NCBI GenBank assembly: GCA_021730945.1 | Contig: JAKFYH010000025.1 | Coordinates: 1 to 64,000 of the forward strand | DNA length: 64,000 bases | Source: Acidobacteriota bacterium | Lineage (GTDB): Bacteria; Acidobacteriota; Vicinamibacteria; Vicinamibacterales; UBA2999 | Direction: 5' to 3' | The notes under the pieces: model-generated | Databases searched by the model: none | Seen by the model: the letters and a program-made list of their open reading frames with translations, nothing else | Told to the model about the DNA's origin: nothing | Program-made: the position numbers and the translations under genes | Shown: piece after piece, positions 49,819-58,278 of the stretch | Position numbering within the stretch: position 1 is the first letter of the stretch | Layout: every line of letters begins with the position of its first letter

Positions 49819-51252
49819 ATGTTCGTCAAACGATTCTACGAACCGTCCATTGCGCAGGCGAGCTACCTGATTGGGTGCGTCGCCAACGGCGAAGCCATCG
49901 TGATCGACGCCAATCGCGACGTGGATCAGTACATCGACGCGGCGGCGCAGGAGGGCTTGCGCATCACGCACGTGACCGAGACCCACATCCATGCCGACTA
50001 TGTGTCGGGATCGCGGGAGCTGGCGAAGAAGACCGGTGCCACCCTGTTTCTGTCGGATGAGGGCGACGCCGACTGGAAGTACGCCTTCATCAGCGAAGGC
50101 AAGCCGCTTCATCACGGCGACCGCCTGCAGATCGGTAACATCGCGGTCGAGGCGCTCCACACACCCGGGCATACGCCGGAACATCTCTCGTTCCTGATCA
50201 CGGACGGCGCCGCTGCCGATCGGCCGATTGCCGCCGTCACCGGCGACTTCGTGTTCGTTGGCGATGTCGGCCGGCCCGACCTGCTCGAGCGCGCCGCCAA
50301 CATCAAGGGGACGATGGAGGTGGGAGCGAAGACGTTGTGGAAGAGCCTGCAGGCATTCGCGAAGCACGAGGACTGGCTGCAGATTTGGCCGGGGCACGGC
50401 GCCGGGTCGGCGTGCGGCAAGGGTATCAGCGCCATTCCCTCGTCGACGCTCGGCTACGAGCGGCGCTTCAACTGGGCGTTCGGCGTGAAGACCGAGGCCG
50501 AGTTCGTGACGCGCGTGCTCGAGGGGCAGCCCGAACCGCCTGCCTATTTCGCCAACATGAAGCGGGTGAACAAGGCCGGACCGGCGCTACTTGGCGGCTT
50601 TCACGCGCCGCCGCGCCTCGCCGACGGCAAGCTGGCGGACGTATTGGAGGCCGGCGCGCTGGTCGTCGATACCCGTCCGGCCGATCAGTTTGCGGCGCAG
50701 CACGTGCCGGGGACCCTCAACATTCCACTGAACGGATCGTTCGTGTCGTGGGCGGGATGGCTGGTGGCGGCCGATGCCGATCTCTACCTGATCGTCGACG
50801 AGACGACCGCGGCCCGGCTGCCGGAGGTGGCGCGCCTGCTGGCCTTGATCGGGCTCGATCGGATCGCGGGTTGGATCAACACGTCGGCGGTCACGGCCAG
50901 CGAAGTCCTGCGCAGCACGCCGCAGATGTCGGTCACCGAGCTGCAGGGGCGGCTGGCCGCCGGTGCGGTGACCGTGGTGGATGTGCGCGGTGCCAGCGAA
51001 TGGGCGGGCGGGCACCTGCCGGGCGCGATGCACATTCCCCTGGGCTACCTGGCCGGACGTGGCCGCGATTTGCCGACCACCAAACCCATCGTGATGCAGT
51101 GCCAGGCCGGCGCGCGATCGGCAATTGCCACGTCAGTGCTGCAGCGTCTCGGTGTGCCGGGCGTGATCAACCTGACCGGCGGCTATGCCGCCTGGGTGGC
51201 AGCAGGCCTGCCGGTGGAGGGCAGCCATGAGCAGCAAGCCGCTCACCCCTGA
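49819..51252 (+). CDS. Metallo-beta-lactamase fold protein with two rhodanese domains
   Basis: Of 477 residues, the first 245 are a persulfide-dioxygenase-like MBL domain with THIHADYVSG and the HTPGHTPEHL histidine. Rhodanese 1 (about 265-350, VVDTRPADQF) lacks the active cysteine; rhodanese 2 (about 375-470) has it in MQCQAGARS. Such proteins oxidise glutathione persulfide to sulfite, which the TSUP protein next to it could export. A good AGGAG site precedes ATG 49819. Confidence 0.85.
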   Translation: MFVKRFYEPSIAQASYLIGCVANGEAIVIDANRDVDQYIDAAAQEGLRITHVTETHIHADYVSGSRELAKKTGATLFLSDEGDADWKYAFISEGKPLHHGDRLQIGNIAVEALHTPGHTPEHLSFLITDGAAADRPIAAVTGDFVFVGDVGRPDLLERAANIKGTMEVGAKTLWKSLQAFAKHEDWLQIWPGHGAGSACGKGISAIPSSTLGYERRFNWAFGVKTEAEFVTRVLEGQPEPPAYFANMKRVNKAGPALLGGFHAPPRLADGKLADVLEAGALVVDTRPADQFAAQHVPGTLNIPLNGSFVSWAGWLVAADADLYLIVDETTAARLPEVARLLALIGLDRIAGWINTSAVTASEVLRSTPQMSVTELQGRLAAGAVTVVDVRGASEWAGGHLPGAMHIPLGYLAGRGRDLPTTKPIVMQCQAGARSAIATSVLQRLGVPGVINLTGGYAAWVAAGLPVEGSHEQQAAHP

Positions 51253-51556
51253 GACCATCCGCGAAGTCGCTCTGCGGTTCAAGGTACTGGCCGAGCCCGC
51301 GCGGCTGCTGGTGCTCAACGTGCTGCGCGAAGGTCCGCTGAATGTCGGCGAGCTGATCGAGGAGACGGGGTTGAACCAGGCGAATTTGTCGAAGCACCTG
51401 CAGTTGCTGCACGCCGGCGGGTTCGTGTCGCGTCAGCGCGACGGTCTGTATGTGGTCTACGAGCTGTCCGAGGCGAGCGTGTTTGCCTTGTGCGACATCA
51501 TGTGCGGCCAACTGCAGCGGCAGGCCACTGCCCACGCCCGGCGGCTGCGCCGCTGA
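51227..51556 (+). CDS. ArsR family transcriptional regulator
   Basis: The 109-residue winged helix protein has the ArsR pattern LAEPARLLVLNVLREGPLNV and recognition helix NQANLSKHLQLL. There are two cysteines, CDIMC, in the C-terminal helix. In BigR/SqrR-type ArsR regulators, two cysteines sense persulfides through a tetrasulfide bond; here the pair is close together. It overlaps the previous stop by 26 bases and likely represses the operon. Confidence 0.8.
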   Translation: MSSKPLTPETIREVALRFKVLAEPARLLVLNVLREGPLNVGELIEETGLNQANLSKHLQLLHAGGFVSRQRDGLYVVYELSEASVFALCDIMCGQLQRQATAHARRLRR

Positions 51557-51560
51557 CGCG

Positions 51561-51642
51561 ACGGTGTCAGACACCGTTACAAAATTTGCCAGCTATGGGA
51601 CACTCTGAGCGTGGCAAATCCTGTAACAGTGTCTGACACCGT
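51561..51642. repeat. Miniature REP pair, a RAYT-like non-autonomous element
   Basis: Two inverted arms, ACGGTGTCAGACACCGTTAC and its inverse GTAACAGTGTCTGACACCGT, flank a 40-base centre that continues the symmetry (AAATTTGCCA and TGGCAAATC). It carries the same palindrome as the RAYT element at 41,627 and ends at the base before the next start ATG. Confidence 0.75.
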
Positions 51643-52311
51643 ATGAAAAAGATTCTGGGCGGCTGCCTGATCGTGTTCGTGATCGCGCTGGTGGGACTCG
51701 GCGTGGCCGGATTCTATGCCTATCGCGCCGCCAGGCCGATGATCGACAGCGCCGCGGACTACGTGGCGAAGGCTCGCGAGCTGGCCAAGCTCAGCGACGA
51801 GGTGAGGAACCAGTCGCCCTACGCGCCGCCGGCCGACAGCCGGCTTACTGCCGCGCAGCTCGATCGATTCCTGGCCGTGCAGACGCGCGTGCGGTCGGAG
51901 CTCGGTGATCGCTGGACCGACTTCGAGAAGAAGTCCGAGACGCTCCGCAAGAAGGCCGACAGTACACAGTCCGAATGGACGCTCAACGACATTGGCGGCA
52001 TCTTTTCCGACTTCACCAACATCTATCTTGAGGCGCGCAAGGCCCACGTGAATGCGCTCAACGTCCACAAGTTCTCCGACGAGGAGTTCTCGTGGGTGCG
52101 GATGCGGGTCTATGAGGCTGCGGGCATGCAACTGGCCGGCAGCATCGACACCTCGGCCATCGAAGCCCTGGCCCGCGACAGCGCCGGGAAGGACGGCGTC
52201 GCCCTCCCGGCGATTCCGCGGCCGGATGTGCCGGAGGCCAATATCGCCCTGGTCAAGCCGCACGCGACCAAGCTCAAGGAGTGGTTGCCGATGGCCATGC
52301 TGGGGCTGTAG
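51643..52311 (+). CDS. Membrane-anchored helical protein, function unknown
   Basis: The 222-residue protein has an N-terminal membrane helix (LGGCLIVFVIALVGLGVAGF) and then a mainly helical domain facing outside, with DRFLAVQTRVRSELGDRW near 75. I know no family function. It follows the REP pair directly, with no usual ribosome site except the palindrome. Confidence 0.55.
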   Translation: MKKILGGCLIVFVIALVGLGVAGFYAYRAARPMIDSAADYVAKARELAKLSDEVRNQSPYAPPADSRLTAAQLDRFLAVQTRVRSELGDRWTDFEKKSETLRKKADSTQSEWTLNDIGGIFSDFTNIYLEARKAHVNALNVHKFSDEEFSWVRMRVYEAAGMQLAGSIDTSAIEALARDSAGKDGVALPAIPRPDVPEANIALVKPHATKLKEWLPMAMLGL

Positions 52312-52410
52312 CAAGCTCCGGGAGTCGGGAGTCGATCTCGTCACTCTGCCGTAGTGCCAGCGTCACGATTCGTTCAACTCTGATTGCTACTGTCTCGTCG
52401 AGGAGAAACG

Positions 52411-55400
52411 ATGAGACGCGTATTGCTTGCACTAGCTGCCCTGATCTTGTTGGCCACGCCCGCCTGGGCGCAGTTTGAAACCGCCACGGTGGTCGGCGTG
52501 GTGAAGGACTCCACCGGCGCGGTCGTGCCCGCGGCGAAAGTCACGCTCACCAACACCCAGACCGGCGTAACCGCCGAACGCGCCAGCGATGACAACGGCG
52601 CCTACGAATTCTTCAACGTGCGCATTGGCGCCTACGTGATCACGGCCGAGAAGGCCGGTTTCTCGGTGGCGCTGGTCGACAACATCACCGTGACGGTCGG
52701 CGCCCGCCAGCGCGTGGACCTCAGCATGGCGGTGGGCCAGTTGAGCGAGCGGATCGAGGTGAGCGCCCGGGCCGTGCTGCTGCAGACTGATTCCAGCGAC
52801 CGCAGCCAGATCATCACCGCCGACCAGACCCGCGCCCTGCCGCTGAACGGCCGCGAGTACTCCTCGCTGACCTTGCTTTCGCCGGGAGCGCGGCAGTCGG
52901 CGATCGGCTCGTCGCGCGAGGGTTCGTTCAACATCAACGGCCTGCGTTCGACCTTCAACAACTTCCTGATCGATGGCGTCGACAACAATGCCTACGGCAC
53001 CAGCAACCAGGGCTACTCGAACCAGGTGATGCAGCCGGCGCCCGACGCGGTCGGGGAGATCAAGGTGGTCACCAACAACATGAGTGCCGAGTATGGCCGG
53101 TCGGCGGGCGCCACCGTCAATGTCGCCTACGCCAGCGGCACCAACGCCCTTCACGGCTCGGCCTGGGAGTTTGCGCGCCGCACCGAGTTCAATGCCACCG
53201 GCGCGTTCCGTCCGGCCAACGGCATCAAGCCGGCGTTCGACCGCGACCAGTACGGCGGCGTCCTGGGCGGGCCGCTTGTGAGGAACAAGGTGTTCTTCTT
53301 CTCGGACTTCGAGCGGCTGACGCAGACCCGCGGCGGCAACGTCTTCACGTCACTGCCGACCGTGGCCCAGCGCCAGGGCATCCTGGCCGTCGACGTGCGC
53401 AATCCGCTGACCGGCGAGGTGTATCCGGCGGGCACGCCCATTCCCATGAGCGCGTTCGCGCGCAAGGTATTGAACGACCTGCCGGCGCCGATCAACTCCG
53501 GCACCGCCAACAACTTCATGGTGCTGGCCAATCAGACCAACGACACGCCGAAGGCGGGCGGCAAGATCGACCTGCAGCTGAACCCGCGGCTGTCGGCGTT
53601 TGTCCGGGTGGGCTGGCGCGACGTCGACATCTTCGACACGCCCTCGATTCCCGGAGCTTCGGGCGGCGGCGGCAATTCGCGGACCTACGTTCGCAACCAG
53701 CAGGCCTCGGGTGGCGTCACCTATCAACCGGGGGGAACCTCGCTGCTGGAGGTTCGCCTGGGCTGGTCCAGCACCGAGGCCGGCAAGGATCCCAACGCGA
53801 TCGTCAACGGCGAGCCTGGCGCGCTCGAGGCCTACGGCATCAGTGGCCTGCCCACCGACCCGCGCGTGTCGGGCGGACTGATGACGCAGCAGATTACCGG
53901 GTTCTCCGAGTTGGGCCGCCAGGCGACCAATCCGCAGTGGCAGTACCCCACCGTGCTCAATCCCAAGGTCAACTACTCGTGGCTGAGCGGCCGGCACTCG
54001 CTCAAGACTGGCTACGAGTTCCAGAACATCAAGACCCAGGTGCAGGACGTGAACCCGCTGTACGGGCGAGACACTTACGCCGGCCAGTTCTCGCGTCCGG
54101 CCGGTGCCGCCTCTAACAACCTCTACAACCTCGGCGACTTCATGCTCGGTCTGCGTTCGACCTACGCGCTCAGCAATATCCTGGTTGCCGATCTGGTGCA
54201 GAACATGCACTTCCTCTACCTCCAGGACGATTGGCGCGTGAACGATCGGCTGACGCTGAACGCCGGCCTGCGCTACGAGTACGCCACACCGTGGGTGGAG
54301 GAACACAACGTGCTTTCGAACTTCGATCCGGCAACCGGGACGATGGTGCTGGCGAAGGACGGCTCGCTGAAAGAGCGGTCGACCATCGATCCCGATCGCA
54401 ATAATTTCGGGCCCCGTCTCGGCCTGGCCTACACGCTGGCGCCGCGGACGGTGCTCCGCGGCGGCTACGGCGTGAGCTACGTGCACTTTCACCGCGCCGG
54501 GGGCGGCAACGTGCTGCCGATCAACGGCCCGCAAGTGATTAACGCGGTGGTGGTGCAGACCGCGACCCAGGCCGACTTCCGGACCACCCAGCAGGGCTAC
54601 CCGGCCGACCTCACTAACCCGTCGCGGTTCAATCCGCTGGCGGCCAACATCACCTACATGCCGGGCGACTATCGCTCGAGCCGGGTGCAAAGCTGGTTCG
54701 CGTCGGTGCAACGCGAGCTGTGGCAGGGGGCGCTACTCGACGTCGCGTATGTCGGCAATCGGGCAGACGGCCTCCTGCTCTTCGCCAACTACAACCAGGC
54801 GGCGCCCAACAACGCCACCGGCACGCTGACCCTGCAGCAACGGCGGCCGATTCCGGAATTCGCCGATATTACCTACGCCTTCAACGGCGGCAGGTCGGCG
54901 TATCGCGCACTGCAGGCCAAGTTCAACTGGCGTATGGGCGGCAGCGTGTCAATTCTGAGTTCGCTGACGCTATCGCAATCGAAGGACAACGGTGCCGGCT
55001 CGCTCGAAAACAGCAACGGCAACTTCCCGGCGCCGCAGGATGCCACCAACCTCGACGCCGACTACGGCCTGTCGGCCTACCACCAGCCATATAACAGCAC
55101 CACCAGCTTCATCATCGACCTGCCATTTGGCCGCGATCGCAAGTACCTGGCCAACGCCCACCCGGTGGTCAACGCGCTGCTGGGCGGCTGGCAGATCGCT
55201 GGCATCAACACGGTGATTCCAGGCGAACAGGTGACGCTGACCTACACACCCACCGCGGCGCAGCAGGTGTCGGGCATCCAGCAGGACTTCCGCGGCGCGA
55301 ACAACTATCGCCCGAATGTGAATGGCGACGCGCTGGTGGGTACCGGCGACATCACCAACTGGCTGAGCAAAACGGCCGTGACGGTGCCGACCGATCCGAG

Positions 55401-55653
55401 CCAGCCGTTCGGCAACGCGCCGCGCAACAGCGTCCGCGGGCCGCTGACCTGGACCGTCGACCTGGTGGCGTCGAAGCGCTTCCGGATGCCGTGGCGAAAC
55501 AGCTCGCTCGAATTGCGCGGGGAGTTCTTCAACCTGCTGAACCGCGTCAACTACCGCGCGCCGAACGGCAACCGCAGCAGTGCGGCGTTCGGCACCATCA
55601 CCTCGACCTACGACCCGCGGATCATTCAGGTGGGTTTGAAGATGAACTTCTAA
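52411..55653 (+). CDS. TonB-dependent receptor with carboxypeptidase-like N-terminal domain (Oar-like)
   Basis: The 1080-residue protein starts with a signal peptide cut after AWA. Residues 22-110 are a carboxypeptidase-regulatory-like beta domain (VVGVVKDSTGAVVPAAKVTL), then a plug (LNGREYSSLTLL, then GSFNINGLRSTFNNFLIDG) and a long outer-membrane barrel to the C-terminal VGLKMNF. These are abundant in Acidobacteriota. It has a GAGGAG site. The substrate is unknown. Confidence 0.85.
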   Translation: MRRVLLALAALILLATPAWAQFETATVVGVVKDSTGAVVPAAKVTLTNTQTGVTAERASDDNGAYEFFNVRIGAYVITAEKAGFSVALVDNITVTVGARQRVDLSMAVGQLSERIEVSARAVLLQTDSSDRSQIITADQTRALPLNGREYSSLTLLSPGARQSAIGSSREGSFNINGLRSTFNNFLIDGVDNNAYGTSNQGYSNQVMQPAPDAVGEIKVVTNNMSAEYGRSAGATVNVAYASGTNALHGSAWEFARRTEFNATGAFRPANGIKPAFDRDQYGGVLGGPLVRNKVFFFSDFERLTQTRGGNVFTSLPTVAQRQGILAVDVRNPLTGEVYPAGTPIPMSAFARKVLNDLPAPINSGTANNFMVLANQTNDTPKAGGKIDLQLNPRLSAFVRVGWRDVDIFDTPSIPGASGGGGNSRTYVRNQQASGGVTYQPGGTSLLEVRLGWSSTEAGKDPNAIVNGEPGALEAYGISGLPTDPRVSGGLMTQQITGFSELGRQATNPQWQYPTVLNPKVNYSWLSGRHSLKTGYEFQNIKTQVQDVNPLYGRDTYAGQFSRPAGAASNNLYNLGDFMLGLRSTYALSNILVADLVQNMHFLYLQDDWRVNDRLTLNAGLRYEYATPWVEEHNVLSNFDPATGTMVLAKDGSLKERSTIDPDRNNFGPRLGLAYTLAPRTVLRGGYGVSYVHFHRAGGGNVLPINGPQVINAVVVQTATQADFRTTQQGYPADLTNPSRFNPLAANITYMPGDYRSSRVQSWFASVQRELWQGALLDVAYVGNRADGLLLFANYNQAAPNNATGTLTLQQRRPIPEFADITYAFNGGRSAYRALQAKFNWRMGGSVSILSSLTLSQSKDNGAGSLENSNGNFPAPQDATNLDADYGLSAYHQPYNSTTSFIIDLPFGRDRKYLANAHPVVNALLGGWQIAGINTVIPGEQVTLTYTPTAAQQVSGIQQDFRGANNYRPNVNGDALVGTGDITNWLSKTAVTVPTDPSQPFGNAPRNSVRGPLTWTVDLVASKRFRMPWRNSSLELRGEFFNLLNRVNYRAPNGNRSSAAFGTITSTYDPRIIQVGLKMNF

Positions 55654-55656
55654 CGC

Positions 55657-55810
55657 GGATTTGGTGATTTGGTGATTTGGTGAGTTGGTGAGTTGGGTCA
55701 GGGATTTGGTGATTTTGCGACGTTGCGACTTGTCGCCGAATCGCCAATATCCCTCGCGCTCAAGTCTTCAGGTTCGCGACCCCAATCGCCAACCCGCCAG
55801 ATCACGAGAT
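55657..55810. repeat. GATTTGGT tandem repeats in an imperfect hairpin
   Basis: GATTTGGTGATTTGGTGATT at the left and, inverted on the right, GACCCCAATCGCCAACCCGC make two degenerate 8-9 base arrays facing each other. It has the same architecture as 38,742. Confidence 0.6.
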
Positions 55811-55821
55811 CGCGAAATATA

Positions 55822-56265
55822 ATGTTCTCAATGAGCGAGCTGACCCAAATCTGGATCAAGCGCATGCACAAGGGGCCGATGGATCCGGCGTCGAAAGCGG
55901 CGGTGGTGGCCGGACGAGGCATCGTCGGCAACGCCAACCAGGGCGGCAGGCGGCAAGTCACCATCGTGTCGAACCGGAACTGGGAAGCTGTCACGGCGCC
56001 GCTCGGCGCGACGCCCGATCCGCGCATGCGGCGGGCCAACCTGCTGGTCTCCGACATCGACTTCACCGACGCGCGCGGCAAGGTGCTGCACGTGGGGCCG
56101 GTCCGCATTCGCATCTACGGCGAAACCCGCCCGTGCGAGCAGATGGAAGCCGTGACGCCGGGCCTGCAACAGGCTATGAGCGTGCCGTGGGGCGGCGGCG
56201 CGTTCGGCGAGGTGCTGGACGACGGCGAGATTGCCGTGGGCGACGCGGTCGAGCTGCTGGGGTAG
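55822..56265 (+). CDS. MOSC domain protein
   Basis: The 147-residue protein has the MOSC fold with its conserved cysteine in GETRPCEQME near 111. MOSC proteins carry molybdenum cofactor sulfur. A second ATG at 55831 is an equally likely start. Confidence 0.8.
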   Translation: MFSMSELTQIWIKRMHKGPMDPASKAAVVAGRGIVGNANQGGRRQVTIVSNRNWEAVTAPLGATPDPRMRRANLLVSDIDFTDARGKVLHVGPVRIRIYGETRPCEQMEAVTPGLQQAMSVPWGGGAFGEVLDDGEIAVGDAVELLG

Positions 56266-56306
56266 GGCTTGGCCGCTTCGAAGCCGAAGCCCCACCGGCG
56301 CAGAAG

Positions 56307-57362
56307 CTACCGCCGCCCGATCTTCAAGCCGCCGTTGGTCGTGCGCACACGAACCGTCGGTCCGCCCGATCCGAGCTGCGCCGAGATGCCGCGGCGCGAC
56401 GACAACTCGCCCTGGATGGTGATGGGAATGTCGCTGCGGAACCCGCCATTCACCGTGCGGGTTTCCAGTTGCGCGTTGTAGCCGTCAGGCACGGCCACGG
56501 TCACGCCGCCGTTGCTGGTCTCGACATCAATGCCGTCGCCGTCCCAGCGGCTGCCGCCCAGGTTCACCGTCAGTCCGCCGTTCCTGGTGGAACCGTTGAC
56601 GCGGCCACCGAGGTCAGTGAGCTTGACGCCGCCATTGGTGGTGTCAAAGCGCACGTTCCCGGTCACACCGGCGATGGTGATGCCGCCGTTGCTGGCCTGA
56701 AGGTCGAGGTCGTTCTTGCGCGGCACGCTGATGCGATAGCTCACCGACCACCACTCGCGCCGCCCGTAGTCCGGGCCCGAGGCCGAGACGCGGCCCCCGC
56801 CGGCCTGCACCTGTACGCCACCCGCGATCTCGCGAGCGCGCTCCTCGGTGCGGGCGGCGCCGCGGACGATGGCGCGCACGCGGATCTCGTTACGGTCCCA
56901 CGCGTCCACCGTGATGCCGCCGTTGTCGCCGGCGTCGACGGTCAGGGGGCCGGCGGGCAGGGTGGAGTCGCGAACTTCGCAGTGCTGACGATAGTCGCCG
57001 TCGTCGCGCCGGCCGCTACACGGGTCGGCGTCGGTGCCTGACTGATCGAGGTAGCTGGCGATCCGATCGGTCCGGCCGACGTCGGCGATGCGGACACGTG
57101 CCGACGCCCTGACTTCCGCGGCTACCTGCCGGGCCACCCGCGCGTGAATCTGCCGATTAACCTCGGTGGCAACCCGGCTGGAGCGCCTGACGGCGCGGTC
57201 GATCTGCCGGTCGACTTGCTGGCGGGCTCGTTGCAGGGCGCGCTCGTTCCGCTCGCCGAGGTTGGTCTGGCGGCCGTTGGGCTCCCAGCGAAAGGTCTGC
57301 GCGCTCGGGGCGACGGCCAGCCCGGCCAGGATGGCCAGGGTGAACAGGATGCGTAGGGTCAT
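56307..57362 (-). CDS. DUF4097-type beta-helical secreted protein
   Basis: The 351-residue protein has a signal peptide (ILFTLAILAGLAVAPSAQ), a helical middle with an arginine-rich coil (RARQQVDRQIDRAVRRSSRV), and a C-terminal run of NGG-type turns: DLQASNGGITI, FDTTNGGVKL, STRNGGLTV, VETSNGGVTV. Each strand pair ends with a NGG loop, the DUF4097 right-handed pattern. It probably lies in the cell envelope; function is unknown. Confidence 0.75.
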   Translation of the reverse strand: MTLRILFTLAILAGLAVAPSAQTFRWEPNGRQTNLGERNERALQRARQQVDRQIDRAVRRSSRVATEVNRQIHARVARQVAAEVRASARVRIADVGRTDRIASYLDQSGTDADPCSGRRDDGDYRQHCEVRDSTLPAGPLTVDAGDNGGITVDAWDRNEIRVRAIVRGAARTEERAREIAGGVQVQAGGGRVSASGPDYGRREWWSVSYRISVPRKNDLDLQASNGGITIAGVTGNVRFDTTNGGVKLTDLGGRVNGSTRNGGLTVNLGGSRWDGDGIDVETSNGGVTVAVPDGYNAQLETRTVNGGFRSDIPITIQGELSSRRGISAQLGSGGPTVRVRTTNGGLKIGRR

Positions 57363-57400
57363 GGGGGATTGGACGGGAAGTCGCGTCCGGGGGTTGGTCG

Positions 57401-57436
57401 GGGATGAAAAGGGGGGCCTGGCCCCTTTCATCCCTC
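57401..57436. repeat. GGGGCC-T-GGCCCC palindrome
   Basis: GGGATGAAAAGGGGGGCCTG continuing GCCCCTTTCATCCC. The stop codon of the sulfurtransferase gene (TGA, minus strand) is its last ATGA. See the copies at 18,281 and 21,351. Confidence 0.7.
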
Positions 57437-58273
57437 CGTGCTTACCGGCCGGGAGGGGTCGGCGGACCACTCGCTCCAGGATCCTGGGAAAATCTTGACG
57501 CCGTGGATTCCGGCGTGTTCCAGGGCCAGCAGGTTGTGGCACGCCGTCACGCCCGATCCGCAGTACATCACCACGGCCTTGGGGTCCCGTCCCTCGAGAA
57601 TCTGGGCCCACTGCGCCTGGAGCTCCTGCGGCGACTTGAAAGTCTTGTCGTCGGCCAGGTTCTGCTGGAAAAAGTAGTTGGCGGCGCCCGGGATGTGGCC
57701 GCCGACCTTGTCGAGGGTCTCGCCGATGCCGCGATAGCGATCCGGCGTCCGCGCATCCACCAACAACCGCGACGGATCGCCCAGCCCGGCCGCCACTTCA
57801 TCGACCGTCAGGCGCCAGCCCGCTCGCGGCGCGCCCTTGAAGTGCGCCGCCGCCGCCGTTTCCTCGCCCTCGCGCACCGCGTGTCCTTCTCGTTGCCATC
57901 GCGCGAGGCCGCCGTCCAGCACGGCCACCGCATCGTGGCCCATCCAGCGCAGCATCCACCACAACCGTCCGGCATACATGCTGCTGTCGGCGTCGTAGAC
58001 CACGACCTGGCTGTTCGGACTGATACCCAGTTCACTGAAAGTCCGGATCAGTTGGTCGGGAGCGGGGAGCGGATGGCGGCCGTTGGTGCCGGTCTTGGCG
58101 CCCGAGAGGTGATGGTCGAGATGGGCGTAGCGCGCGCCGGGAATATGTCCGGCCCGATACAGCAGCTCGCCCTTGCCGGTGTCGGTCAGGTCGAAGCGGC
58201 AGTCGACAATCACCCAGGACGGGTCGTTCACATGCGGCGCCAGGTCGGCGGGCGAGACGAGGGTGGTATGCAT
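57428..58273 (-). CDS. sseA: 3-mercaptopyruvate-type sulfurtransferase (two rhodanese domains)
   Basis: The 281-residue protein has two rhodanese domains. The active loop is CGSGVTA near residue 242, which marks 3-mercaptopyruvate sulfurtransferases rather than thiosulfate types (CRxGxx). It moves sulfur to cyanide or thiols. A start at 58273 is chosen by the domain boundary. The stop is in a palindromic repeat. Confidence 0.8.
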   Translation of the reverse strand: MHTTLVSPADLAPHVNDPSWVIVDCRFDLTDTGKGELLYRAGHIPGARYAHLDHHLSGAKTGTNGRHPLPAPDQLIRTFSELGISPNSQVVVYDADSSMYAGRLWWMLRWMGHDAVAVLDGGLARWQREGHAVREGEETAAAAHFKGAPRAGWRLTVDEVAAGLGDPSRLLVDARTPDRYRGIGETLDKVGGHIPGAANYFFQQNLADDKTFKSPQELQAQWAQILEGRDPKAVVMYCGSGVTACHNLLALEHAGIHGVKIFPGSWSEWSADPSRPVSTEG

Positions 58274-58278
58274 GGTGG

